In this document: positions 1 to 5,736 of the stretch, piece after piece | Layout: the number at the start of each line of letters is the position of its first letter | Numbering within the stretch: the first letter of the stretch is position 1 | Made by a program: the position numbers and the translations under genes | The notes under the pieces: model-generated | What the model saw: only the letters and a program-made list of their open reading frames with translations | What the model was told of the DNA's origin: nothing | Databases searched by the model: none | Assembly (NCBI GenBank): GCA_020721165.1 | Contig: DYNG01000064.1 | Coordinates: 1 to 5,962, forward strand | DNA length: 5,962 nt | Source: Desulfocapsa sulfexigens | GTDB taxonomy: Bacteria; Desulfobacterota; Desulfobulbia; Desulfobulbales; Desulfocapsaceae | Direction: 5' to 3'

Positions 1-57
1 AGCAGGAACAGCCGCTGTTTCCGGCACCAGCACTGATGTTTCTTCCTTTTTTTTCAT
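1..57 (-). CDS. 5' end of an unidentified gene translationally coupled to corA (partial)
   Basis: An ATG at 57-55 on the minus strand overlaps the corA stop codon in an ATGA arrangement, and the frame stays open for all 19 codons to the window edge. A GGAG ribosome binding site lies at 68-65, seven bases before the ATG and inside the end of corA. The visible residues begin MKKKEETSVLVPETAAVPA: a lysine-rich start followed by a low-complexity Ala/Pro/Val/Thr stretch, which looks like a flexible cytosolic N-terminus rather than a signal peptide. Overlap plus a proper Shine-Dalgarno argue for a real downstream gene made together with CorA. Its family cannot be told from 19 residues, and no function is assigned. 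Confidence 0.55.
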   Translation of the reverse strand, partial: MKKKEETSVLVPETAAVPA

Positions 58-1031
58 GTACTTTCTCCATTGAGATGATGAAGGTACAGCCAGCCTTTGT
101 ATCTGAAGACAAGATAAGGGGAAATGGCGGAAACGAGTATGAGGCAGACAGCAAGGGGATAGCCAAATGGCCATTGCAGTTCCGGCATGTGGGTAAAATT
201 CATGCCATAAATGCTGGCAACCAGGGTTGGCGGAAGAAAAACCACCGAGATAATTGAGAAAATTTTTATAATCTTGTTCTGCTCGCTGTTGATTAAGCCA
301 ATGGTGACACTGAGCAGAGAGTCGCTTTTTTCCAGAATAAAATTGGTGTATTGCACCAGCGAATCTATGTCCTCAATCAGGCGCTGCAAGTTTTTCGAAT
401 TCTTTCCTGTGCTGTAGCCGATGCGCTTGAGGAAGGAAAAAAGTCGTTGCAAGTCGAGCAGGCCGCGCCGGATCTTATCGTTGGTGTCCTGGAGTGAGCC
501 AAGTTGCAGGATGATCTCTTCGAGGTTACGGTTGTCGCCGTCGTAAACATTGTGGCTGATTTTCTCAATTTCGCCATACTTGAGCTCCAACTTGTCGGCC
601 AGCCGATCAACCTTGATTTCAAAAAGCGAGAACAGGAGATCAAAGCTGTCGCTGATTATCAGGGTGCCAGCGGCAATCATTTGTTTAACGCTGTGGAATG
701 TCTCAAGTTTTTCATTGCGCAGGGTGAAAATCCGGCCCTGGTTAAGGATAAAGGCCACGGTAATATTTTCATCACGATCAGGATACTGGTAGAGAAAGTA
801 AGAGCGAAGATGCAGCCCCTGATCATCTCGAAAGAATCGGGAACTGGCCTCAATCTCCTTGACATCCTGCTCCGAGGGGAGATCTTGGCTATAGGCCTCA
901 CTGACTTGGCGCCTCTCGTCGGCGGTGGGGTTGAACAGGTCTATCCAGAGAATATCCTTCGGCAGGTTTTCGCCTTCATTGAACTCCTGGCGAACAAGAT
1001 TCTTCCCCTGCAGGGCATAGAGAGAGATCAT
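54..1031 (-). CDS. corA: CorA magnesium/cobalt transport protein
   Basis: This 325-residue protein belongs to the CorA metal-ion transporter family, homopentameric inner-membrane channels that admit Mg2+ (also Co2+ and Ni2+) down the membrane potential. The order of parts is canonical: a cytosolic N-terminal domain of about 250 residues, including an IEASSRFF segment near residue 60 closely resembling the E. coli protein; a long charged helix leading to the membrane; TM1 around 254-275; the signature YGMNF at 275-279 (GMN at 276-278, the selectivity loop); a periplasmic MPEL loop at 282-285; TM2 around 290-309; then a short basic tail. Length is close to the 316 residues of E. coli CorA, with a slightly longer C-terminus (YLHHLNGEST). 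The ATG at 1031-1029 is chosen because AAAGGAG sits ten bases upstream at 1048-1042. It lies 284 bp downstream of pstB and overlaps the next start codon by four bases. No truncation or missing key residue is seen. Confidence 0.96.
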   Translation of the reverse strand: MISLYALQGKNLVRQEFNEGENLPKDILWIDLFNPTADERRQVSEAYSQDLPSEQDVKEIEASSRFFRDDQGLHLRSYFLYQYPDRDENITVAFILNQGRIFTLRNEKLETFHSVKQMIAAGTLIISDSFDLLFSLFEIKVDRLADKLELKYGEIEKISHNVYDGDNRNLEEIILQLGSLQDTNDKIRRGLLDLQRLFSFLKRIGYSTGKNSKNLQRLIEDIDSLVQYTNFILEKSDSLLSVTIGLINSEQNKIIKIFSIISVVFLPPTLVASIYGMNFTHMPELQWPFGYPLAVCLILVSAISPYLVFRYKGWLYLHHLNGEST

Positions 1032-1089
1032 TCTATTTCGGCTCCTTTGAAAAATGGTTTTGTGACAGGATCTTGGCGCTTCCCTGCTC

Positions 1090-1109
1090 TGCCAACTTCG
1101 AAGTCGGCA
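1090..1109 (-). other. Stem-loop in the corA leader
   Basis: A 20-nt near-perfect inverted repeat: TGCC/GGCA outer arms, one G-U-compatible pair in a minus-strand transcript, then the self-complementary centre ACTTCGAAGT. The predicted hairpin has 8 pairs and a four-base loop. It lies 58 bases before the corA ATG and, if the promoter proposed at 1147-1174 is right, within the leader RNA. No T-run follows on the minus strand, so it is not an intrinsic terminator. It could affect mRNA stability or bind a dimeric regulator as DNA. The function is unknown, and the leader shows no long layered structure resembling the Mg2+ M-box riboswitch. Confidence 0.4.
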
Positions 1110-1146
1110 AGTGAGGAAAGAAGACCCAAAACGGAAAAGCCAAAAG

Positions 1147-1174
1147 AGTATTGACCCTTCTGTTTCATTCTCAA
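1147..1174 (-). promoter_or_regulatory. Candidate sigma70-type promoter for corA
   Basis: On the minus strand TTGAGA (1174-1169) matches the TTGACA -35 box at five of six positions. After a 16-bp spacer, AATACT (1152-1147) matches the TATAAT -10 box at four of six. Transcription would begin near 1140, giving corA a leader of roughly 105 nt. The spacing is acceptable but the -10 box is weak, and AT-rich intergenic DNA yields such matches by chance. It is offered because it is the best-placed pair I find between pstB and corA. Confidence 0.3.
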
Positions 1175-1195
1175 GAAGCTATATCATTTTGCGCT

Positions 1196-1257
1196 GTTGT
1201 TCCACAACTTTGTGGGACAACGAGAGGCCGCATTCAAGGAAAAAGTCCTCGTTGTCC
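1196..1257. repeat. Two overlapping, mutually exclusive inverted repeats between pstB and corA
   Basis: Hairpin A spans 1196-1221: GTTGT and CCACAA on one side pair with TTGTGG and ACAAC on the other, with one T-G position and a two-base centre (about 12 pairs). Hairpin B uses GGACAACGAG (1215-1224) paired perfectly with CTCGTTGTCC (1248-1257) around a 23-nt loop. The bases 1215-1221 are needed by both, so only one can form at a time. On the plus strand hairpin B is followed by TTTT then GCCCC; on the minus strand, the direction of the genes, neither is followed by a T-run. A classical terminator for pstB is therefore not clear. mRNA 3'-end protection or a conditional structure are alternatives. 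Confidence 0.5.
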
Positions 1258-1287
1258 TTTTGCCCCCTCACCTTGCCGTTTCCTCCA

Positions 1288-1329
1288 TCGTTGAGTGCCT
1301 TGCAACGAATCGTGATTATGAGAAATCAC
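1288..1329 (-). other. Short hairpins at and just after the pstB stop codon
   Basis: Two small inverted repeats adjoin the end of pstB. GTGATT/AATCAC (1312-1317 and 1324-1329, six-base loop) straddles the TAA stop at 1318-1316. TCGTTG/CAACGA (1288-1293 and 1303-1308, nine-base loop) lies just downstream. Each has only six pairs and no T-run, so neither is a convincing intrinsic terminator. Together with the larger hairpins at 1196-1257 they make the whole pstB 3' region unusually able to fold. Confidence 0.3.
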
Positions 1330-2182
1330 CATGCAAATACTCTTTGGTCAATTTTTGCTGTGGATTTTCAAAGAGTTCCTTGGTGGGTGCCATCTCCACC
1401 AGATATCCGGTGCGTCCACCGCTGGAGATGTCCACGGCAAAGAAGGCCGTCTGGTCGGCCACCCGTACAGCCTGCTGCATATTGTGGGTGACGATGGCCA
1501 CGGTATATTTTTCCTTGAGCTGAATCATCAGCTCTTCAATCTGCCGGGTGGCGATGGGGTCAAGGGCGGAGCAAGGCTCATCCATGAGCAGAACCCGAGG
1601 CTCGGTGGCAATGGCGCGGGCGATACAGAGGCGCTGTTGCTGGCCGCCGGAGAGGGACAAGCCATTGTTTTTCAGTTTGTTCTTCACCTCATCCCAGATG
1701 GCGGCGCCCCGAAGGGCCTTTTCCACCTGCTCATCCATATCTCCCTTGAACCGATTGAGGCGCAGGCCAAAGGCCACATTCTCATAGATGGACAGGGCAA
1801 AAGGGTTGGGCTGTTGGAAGACCATACCAATATTACGACGCACCGACACGGGATCAACACTCTTATCGTAAATATCCATGCCGTGGAAATGGACCTTGCC
1901 TTCAAAGCGAAACCCGCGAATCAGGTCGTTCATGCGGTTGATGCTCTTGAGGACGGTGCTTTTCCCGCAGCCGGAAGGCCCGATAAAACCGGTTATCTGG
2001 TTTTTATGGATGGGGACATAACTGTCCCGCACCGCCAGAAAGTCGCCGTAATAGATTTTTTCGACCTGACAGTCAAGGGCCACATCAGCGGGCAGGGTTG
2101 CCTCTGATCCGACAAAACAGACCGACTCACAGTTACAGGTTTCTTGTGTCGTGGGACTGGTGCTGAGGGGTGTTGCTTCCAT
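1316..2182 (-). CDS. pstB: Phosphate ABC transporter ATP-binding protein PstB
   Basis: PstB is the cytosolic ATPase that powers phosphate import through PstC/PstA. All ABC motifs are present: Walker [10 protein letters not shown] (68-76), Q-loop in VFQQPNPF (121-128), signature LSGGQQQR (177-184), Walker B VLLMDEP (197-203) with catalytic Glu202, D-loop SALDP (205-209) and switch His233. EPCSALDP and THNMQQA are typical of PstB among ABC ATPases. At 288 residues it is about 30 longer than E. coli PstB (257). Most of the excess is an N-terminal extension of about 35 residues carrying Cys16, Cys18, Cys22 and Cys38; a further few residues form a [11 protein letters not shown] insertion near 253-263, resembling the longer PstB type I recall from cyanobacteria. 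The ATG at 2182-2180 is supported by GGAG at 2193-2190, seven bases upstream, and no other Met occurs before the ATPase domain. pstA ends 17 bp upstream. Confidence 0.96.
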   Translation of the reverse strand: MEATPLSTSPTTQETCNCESVCFVGSEATLPADVALDCQVEKIYYGDFLAVRDSYVPIHKNQITGFIGPSGCGKSTVLKSINRMNDLIRGFRFEGKVHFHGMDIYDKSVDPVSVRRNIGMVFQQPNPFALSIYENVAFGLRLNRFKGDMDEQVEKALRGAAIWDEVKNKLKNNGLSLSGGQQQRLCIARAIATEPRVLLMDEPCSALDPIATRQIEELMIQLKEKYTVAIVTHNMQQAVRVADQTAFFAVDISSGGRTGYLVEMAPTKELFENPQQKLTKEYLHGDFS

Positions 2183-2199
2183 AATCTTTCTCCAAGTGA

Positions 2200-3069
2200 T
2201 TATTTTTTTCGCTGGCCAATGGCACGGCTGATGATGTTGAGGACAAAGACCAGCACGACCAGAACAAGCGAAGCCGTCCAGGCCAGTTCAATCTGATTCT
2301 CAAAGGGCATGCCGGAATAGTTATAGATGAGCACAGCCAGGGAGGCCGTGGGTTCATTGGCTTGCAGCCAGTAGTCACTGAACAGGGAGGTGAAGAGCAA
2401 AGGGGCTGTTTCACCTGCTGCCCGGGCCACCGCCAGAACGACACCGGTAATGATTCCGGGCATGGCCACCGGCAAGGTGACCTTGATCATGGTTTGCGCC
2501 GGTGTGCAGCCCATGCCGTAGGCGGCCTCTTTCATCGGACGAGGCACCATGATGATCGCCTGTTCCGCCGTCAGGAGCACAACCGGAAGCATCAGCAGGG
2601 AAAGCGCCACGCCTCCAGCCCAGGCGGAATAATGACCAAGGGTCAGCACTACCGTGGCATAGGCAAAGACGCCGGCCAGGATGGAGGGCAGGCCGGTCAT
2701 GGTCTTGGCTGAGAAGCGGGCGATTTGCGCCGCTTTGCTGTGAGGGTTGAGCTCGGCCAGATAGATGGCGGCCAGGATGCCAAAGGGGATGCTGATGGCG
2801 GCGGCAATGCCAACCATGAACAGGGTTCCAACGATGGCATTGCCAAAACCGCCACCGCTTTCAAAGGCCGTGGGTGGCAGGGCATAAAAAATCTCCAGGC
2901 TGAGTCGTCGTCCGCCCCGGTAGATCAGCATCACCAGGACAGAAAAAAGGGGAATACAGGCAGCGACAGCGGCCAGGATGGTGATGGCACTTAAAACATA
3001 AGAGATAAAGGCCCGTCGCTCAAATGGTTGTCGTACAAGGGTGGGCAGAGTGCAGTGATTATCGGTCAT
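2200..3069 (-). CDS. pstA: Phosphate ABC transporter permease PstA
   Basis: PstA is one of two inner-membrane permease subunits of the phosphate importer. It has 289 residues, near the 296 of E. coli PstA. Six hydrophobic segments lie at roughly 24-50, 76-106, 123-145, 149-175, 203-225 and 260-283. Between the fourth and fifth is the cytoplasmic EAA loop (about 181-200, [12 protein letters not shown]...), which docks on PstB. The segment [13 protein letters not shown] (about 215-227) is characteristic of PstA. The ATG at 3069-3067 shares one base with the pstC stop (TAATG) and is preceded by GGAGG six bases upstream, so the two permeases are probably translationally coupled and made in equal amounts. 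A short 17-bp gap leads to pstB. No defects are seen. Confidence 0.96.
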   Translation of the reverse strand: MTDNHCTLPTLVRQPFERRAFISYVLSAITILAAVAACIPLFSVLVMLIYRGGRRLSLEIFYALPPTAFESGGGFGNAIVGTLFMVGIAAAISIPFGILAAIYLAELNPHSKAAQIARFSAKTMTGLPSILAGVFAYATVVLTLGHYSAWAGGVALSLLMLPVVLLTAEQAIIMVPRPMKEAAYGMGCTPAQTMIKVTLPVAMPGIITGVVLAVARAAGETAPLLFTSLFSDYWLQANEPTASLAVLIYNYSGMPFENQIELAWTASLVLVVLVFVLNIISRAIGQRKK

Positions 3070-4034
3070 TATTTGCCTCCCGATCCGGTTTTGGCGATGA
3101 TAAAGGCGCCGGCAATATTCACCAGAAGCGTTATCAGCAAGAGTATGCAGGCTGCATACATGAGCACCGATGTTTCGTGATTACCGGCCTCGGGGAAGTT
3201 CAGGGCCAGCAACGAGGCCAGGGTGTTGCCAGGGGCAAAAAGCGACAGGGAAATCTTGTTGGAGTTGCCTATCAGCATGGCCAGGGCCATGGTCTCGCCC
3301 AAAGCACGACCAAATCCCAAGACCAGAGCGCCGAAGATGCCGCCGGAGGCAGTCGGGATCATAACCCGAAGGATGGCCTCCCAGCGGGTGGTTCCCATGC
3401 CAAAGGCCGCTTCCTTGGTTTTCAGGGGGATGGCCCGAAAGGCGTCCTGAGAGATGGCGGCCACAGTGGGCAGGATCATGATTGAGAGCACCAGCGCCGC
3501 CGGAAACATGCCCGGCCCGCTGAGACTGGTGGAAAAGAAGGGAATCCCGCCGAAGTTGGTATTGAGGAAGTTACACATGGGCCGAAGTAGCGGAATCAGA
3601 ACAAAAATTCCCCACAGGCCGTAAACGACACTGGGAATGGCGGCCAGCAGCTCAATGATGTTTTTAAGCACCATCTCCACCCGATAGGGCAGAAAATCCT
3701 GGGTGAGAAAGATGGCGATGGCAATACCAAAAAATCCGCCCAGGCCAAGGGCAAGGAGCGAGCTGTACAGCGTCCCCCATATCTCCGGCAGAATGCCGAA
3801 TTTGCCCTCGTTGACATCCCAGGTGGTGGAGGTGAGAAACTCCAGCCCATATTTGGAGACGGCGGGCAAGGCCTCGCTGCCGATCTTGAACACGATGTAG
3901 GCCAGCAGCAGGATGGTGGCCCAGGTAAAGAAGGCGGTCAGGGCCTTGAACGATTTATTTACAAAGATGTCCCCTGCGGAAGGCGGCTGGGTCAGTCCTG
4001 ATGAATCGTCAAGCCCGAGTGGGTTGGTAACCAT
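3069..4034 (-). CDS. pstC: Phosphate ABC transporter permease PstC
   Basis: PstC is the second permease subunit, forming the transmembrane pore with PstA. It has 321 residues (E. coli PstC: 319). After a hydrophilic N-terminus of about 27 residues, six hydrophobic segments appear near 31-50, 87-110, 122-150, 176-197, 232-256 and 289-311. The EAA loop lies at about 208-227 (EAAFGMGTTRWEA...), and FGRALGETMA (241-250) is the family-typical segment following it. The distinction from PstA rests on gene order, the longer N-terminus and the RALGETMA form of the motif (PstA has RAAGETAP). The ATG at 4034-4032 has AAGGAG eight bases upstream. It lies 200 bp after pstS and overlaps pstA by one base. 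Confidence 0.96.
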   Translation of the reverse strand: MVTNPLGLDDSSGLTQPPSAGDIFVNKSFKALTAFFTWATILLLAYIVFKIGSEALPAVSKYGLEFLTSTTWDVNEGKFGILPEIWGTLYSSLLALGLGGFFGIAIAIFLTQDFLPYRVEMVLKNIIELLAAIPSVVYGLWGIFVLIPLLRPMCNFLNTNFGGIPFFSTSLSGPGMFPAALVLSIMILPTVAAISQDAFRAIPLKTKEAAFGMGTTRWEAILRVMIPTASGGIFGALVLGFGRALGETMALAMLIGNSNKISLSLFAPGNTLASLLALNFPEAGNHETSVLMYAACILLLITLLVNIAGAFIIAKTGSGGK

Positions 4035-4234
4035 GTGGGCTACTCCTTAAAGAAGATGGGTGGCTGGATGAAAAAAATTTTGTTGGCTGTATGGCCTGAT
4101 GCCATTGCAAAACTAAAGGGCTACCTGGGAAAGAGAGGCTTCTTCACATTCACTGAGACGACGAACTGCCCGCAGTGAGACTGGAATCCTGAAGAAGATC
4201 TTCTTTCCCTGATAGCTTTGGGGGTATCTCGGGA
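4035..4234 (-). other. pstS-pstC intergenic region with small palindromes and a T-run
   Basis: No gene is visible in these 200 bp. On leaving pstS the minus strand first meets a perfect 14-bp palindrome AAGAAGATCTTCTT (4205-4192), then ACTGC-GG-GCAGT (4176-4165), then ATGGC-ATCAG-GCCAT (4105-4091). A run of seven T (4077-4071) follows 13 bases later, followed by the pstC ribosome binding site. None is a textbook terminator because the T-run is not adjacent to a strong GC-rich stem. The region could nevertheless lower read-through or set a processing site so that PstS, needed in excess over the membrane subunits, is made in larger amounts. That role is inference from how pst operons commonly behave. 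Confidence 0.4.
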
Positions 4235-5269
4235 CTACTGGATATTGGCGGTAGCGGCCCGAACCTTTTCCACCACATTGGCCGGCAGGGGAATATACCC
4301 GGCCTTATCGGCAATCTTCTGTCCCTCATCCAGGCAGTAGGTCACCATCTTGCGCAGGGCTTCGGCCTTTTTGGGGTCGCTGTTTTTCTTGTAGAATACC
4401 ATCCAGGTGTAGGTGGCGATGGGATAGGATTTATCGCCATCGGGATCGGGTAACCAGGCAATCATGTTCTCGGGGATAACGGCCTTGGACAGGGCCTCCT
4501 GTCCGCCCTCCAGTCCGGGGGCGACGAATTTTCCAGCCTTATTCTCCAGATGAACCATTTCCATCTTGCTCTCACGGGCAAAACCGTATTCAACATAGCC
4601 GATGGCGCCGGGGGTCTGTTTCAGGGTGGCGCTGACCCCATCGTTCTTCGGGGACTTAACGATCTTGGCCTCAGCCGGCCAGTTGACGGTATTGCCAAAG
4701 CCAAGAGCGCTCTTGAAATCGGAGGAGATGGCATTTAAGTGCTGGGTAAATACAAAGGTGGTGCCAGAGCTGTCAGCCCGGGTGACAACGGTGATGTCCT
4801 GGTCAGGCAGCTTGACGCCAGGGTTGGAGGCAACAATGGCCGGATCATTCCATTTCTTGATCTTGCCTAAAAAGATGGCGGGATAGACCGCACGGCTGAG
4901 CTTGAGATCCTTGACCCCTTCCAGGTTGTAAGCAAGAACGATCTCGCCAGCGGTCATGGGCAGAAGCTGAACCCCTTCCGGTACCTTGGCTATCTCTTCT
5001 TCGGTCATGGCGGCATCACTGGCAGCAAAGTCAACGGTATGACTCATGAAATCCTTAATGCCAGCCCCGGATCCCTTGGACTGATAGTTCACCTGAATAT
5101 CGGCATTGGCCCGGCTGAATTCCTTGAACCAGGTGGTGTAGATCGGAGCCGGAAAACTCGCCCCTGATCCCGTGAGTTTCGCTACATCGGCTGCTGTGGC
5201 TGGCTGAACAGTAAAAAAGGCTACGGCGGCAGTAAACACAGCGGTTTGAAACAGGTTTTTTGCTTGCAT
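4235..5269 (-). CDS. pstS: Periplasmic phosphate-binding protein PstS
   Basis: PstS captures inorganic phosphate in the periplasm and delivers it to PstC/PstA. The 344-residue precursor starts with a Sec signal peptide: Lys4, a hydrophobic core around 9-20, and an ATA cleavage motif at 24-26 with the mature protein probably starting at Ala27. The mature start resembles E. coli PstS: GSGASFPAPIY at 34-44. Ligand-binding residues can be matched by position to E. coli: Ser38-Phe39 (Thr10-Phe11), Ser67, Asp85 in SDAAM, and Arg164, Asp166, Ser168, Gly169, Thr170 in TRADSSGTT. There is no lipobox cysteine, so it is a soluble periplasmic protein. The ATG at 5269-5267 has AAGGAG six bases upstream. 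It is first in the operon, behind a candidate Pho-box promoter. Length matches the family (E. coli precursor 346). Confidence 0.97.
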   Translation of the reverse strand: MQAKNLFQTAVFTAAVAFFTVQPATAADVAKLTGSGASFPAPIYTTWFKEFSRANADIQVNYQSKGSGAGIKDFMSHTVDFAASDAAMTEEEIAKVPEGVQLLPMTAGEIVLAYNLEGVKDLKLSRAVYPAIFLGKIKKWNDPAIVASNPGVKLPDQDITVVTRADSSGTTFVFTQHLNAISSDFKSALGFGNTVNWPAEAKIVKSPKNDGVSATLKQTPGAIGYVEYGFARESKMEMVHLENKAGKFVAPGLEGGQEALSKAVIPENMIAWLPDPDGDKSYPIATYTWMVFYKKNSDPKKAEALRKMVTYCLDEGQKIADKAGYIPLPANVVEKVRAATANIQ

Positions 5270-5319
5270 GTCGTTCTCCTTGGTAAAGGTTTATAAAAAG
5301 TGAACAAAGCGAAACCACA

Positions 5320-5351
5320 ATTAACCCGTAGTGTGTTAGAATGTTGTTACG
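5320..5351 (-). promoter_or_regulatory. Candidate Pho-box promoter of the pst operon
   Basis: On the minus strand two similar heptamers, CGTAACA (5351-5345) and TCTAACA (5340-5334), are spaced exactly 11 bp start to start with a four-base gap. This is the geometry of PhoB/PhoP binding sites, where 7-bp direct repeats recur every helical turn (E. coli consensus CTGTCAT). Eight bases later GTTAAT (5325-5320) could serve as the -10 box, matching promoters in which PhoB replaces a -35 element. The start codon of pstS is then about 50 bp downstream. The heptamers match the E. coli consensus only partly, so the call rests on spacing and location. Confidence 0.4.
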
Positions 5352-5358
5352 ATGCCAT

Positions 5359-5374
5359 TATTATTGCAATAATA
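5359..5374. promoter_or_regulatory. Perfect 16-bp palindrome, possible operator upstream of pstS
   Basis: TATTATTGCAATAATA is perfectly self-complementary and centred between 5366 and 5367. It ends seven bases upstream of the candidate Pho box and about 90 bp before the pstS start codon. AT-rich perfect palindromes with a GC centre are typical sites for dimeric helix-turn-helix regulators, so it may bind a second regulator or an activator of pst. With only 16 bp and no spacer it would be a poor RNA terminator. The protein that binds it, if any, is unknown. Confidence 0.45.
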
Positions 5375-5423
5375 GATTCAGGTGTGGCTGGGGGAGGAAC
5401 GGGTTGGGGCGGGATGTGTCTTT

Positions 5424-5526
5424 TTTGATGATATATGCTCTGAAAAGAGTGTCCACGAAAGGCACGAAAAACACGAACAGGACAACCTGATAAAATTTTT
5501 CGTGCCTTTCGTGTTTTTCGTGGACA
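5424..5526. repeat. Hairpin-forming intergenic repeat, copy 1 (pstS-proximal)
   Basis: This 103-bp element recurs 196 bp away at 5620-5722. It opens with a short conserved lead, including the mini-hairpin CTCT-GAAA-AGAG (5438-5449). A 77-bp inverted-repeat core follows (5450-5526): arms of 28 nt, TGTCCACG... at 5450-5477 and ...CGTGGACA at 5499-5526, around a 21-nt loop. Each arm contains three CACGAAA-like units repeated every 9 bp. The arms differ at four positions (GG versus AA in the unit linkers), two of which remain G-U pairs in RNA of either strand. CACGAAA-type repeats of this sort recur, as I recall, in many deltaproteobacterial and planctomycete genomes, where they are often mis-annotated as small proteins. 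No transposase is present; it resembles a REP/MITE-like non-autonomous element. Confidence 0.85.
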
Positions 5527-5619
5527 GATTTTTCAATGGGCGGTGAGTAAAGTAAAGAAGTGAGGAAACCAAGCTTGTTCGTTGAGAAGAATATGTATGG
5601 TGTCCCCTTTTCGTCTGGC

Positions 5620-5722
5620 TTTGATGATGCGTGCTCTGAAAAGAGTGTCCACGAAAAACACGAAAAACCCGAACGGGACAATTTGATAAAACTTTTCGTG
5701 CCTTTCGTGTTTTTCGTGGACA
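5620..5722. repeat. Hairpin-forming intergenic repeat, copy 2 (mrp-proximal)
   Basis: Second copy of the element at 5424-5526, in the same orientation. The 77-bp core is 5646-5722, with arms 5646-5673 and 5695-5722 and a 21-nt loop. The right arm is identical to that of copy 1 over 28 of 28 bases, while the left arm differs from copy 1 at three positions. In a minus-strand transcript its arms give 25 Watson-Crick pairs, two G-U pairs and one mismatch, a very stable hairpin. It begins 14 bp after the stop codon of the gene at the right edge and is followed on the minus strand by ACTCTTTTC, so it may act as that gene's transcription or mRNA end. The 93 bp between the two copies (5527-5619) show no gene and no further structure. 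Confidence 0.85.
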
Positions 5723-5736
5723 GGCCATTTTTTAGT

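Noticed and set aside
504..1154. 216-codon plus-strand frame antisense to corA
   Set aside because: Lies opposite a clear CorA gene; the product has no recognisable domain and follows from the codon use of corA.
1032..1315. Mg2+ riboswitch (M-box) or intrinsic terminator in front of corA
   Set aside because: The gap contains several simple stems but no arrangement I can match to the M-box, and no stem is followed by a T-run in the direction of transcription.
1331..2107. 258-codon plus-strand frame antisense to pstB
   Set aside because: Long, but fully opposite an unambiguous PstB with all ABC motifs; the translated protein is His/Gly-rich with no domain, typical of a shadow frame.
3024..3485. 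153-codon plus-strand frame across the pstA-pstC junction
   Set aside because: Antisense to two clear permease genes; Gln/Gly-rich low-complexity translation without any recognisable feature.
5450..5722. The two hairpin repeats as a CRISPR array
   Set aside because: Only two copies, each 77 bp or more, separated by 119 bp between cores, with long internal inverted arms; the sizes do not fit CRISPR repeats and spacers, and no cas gene is present.
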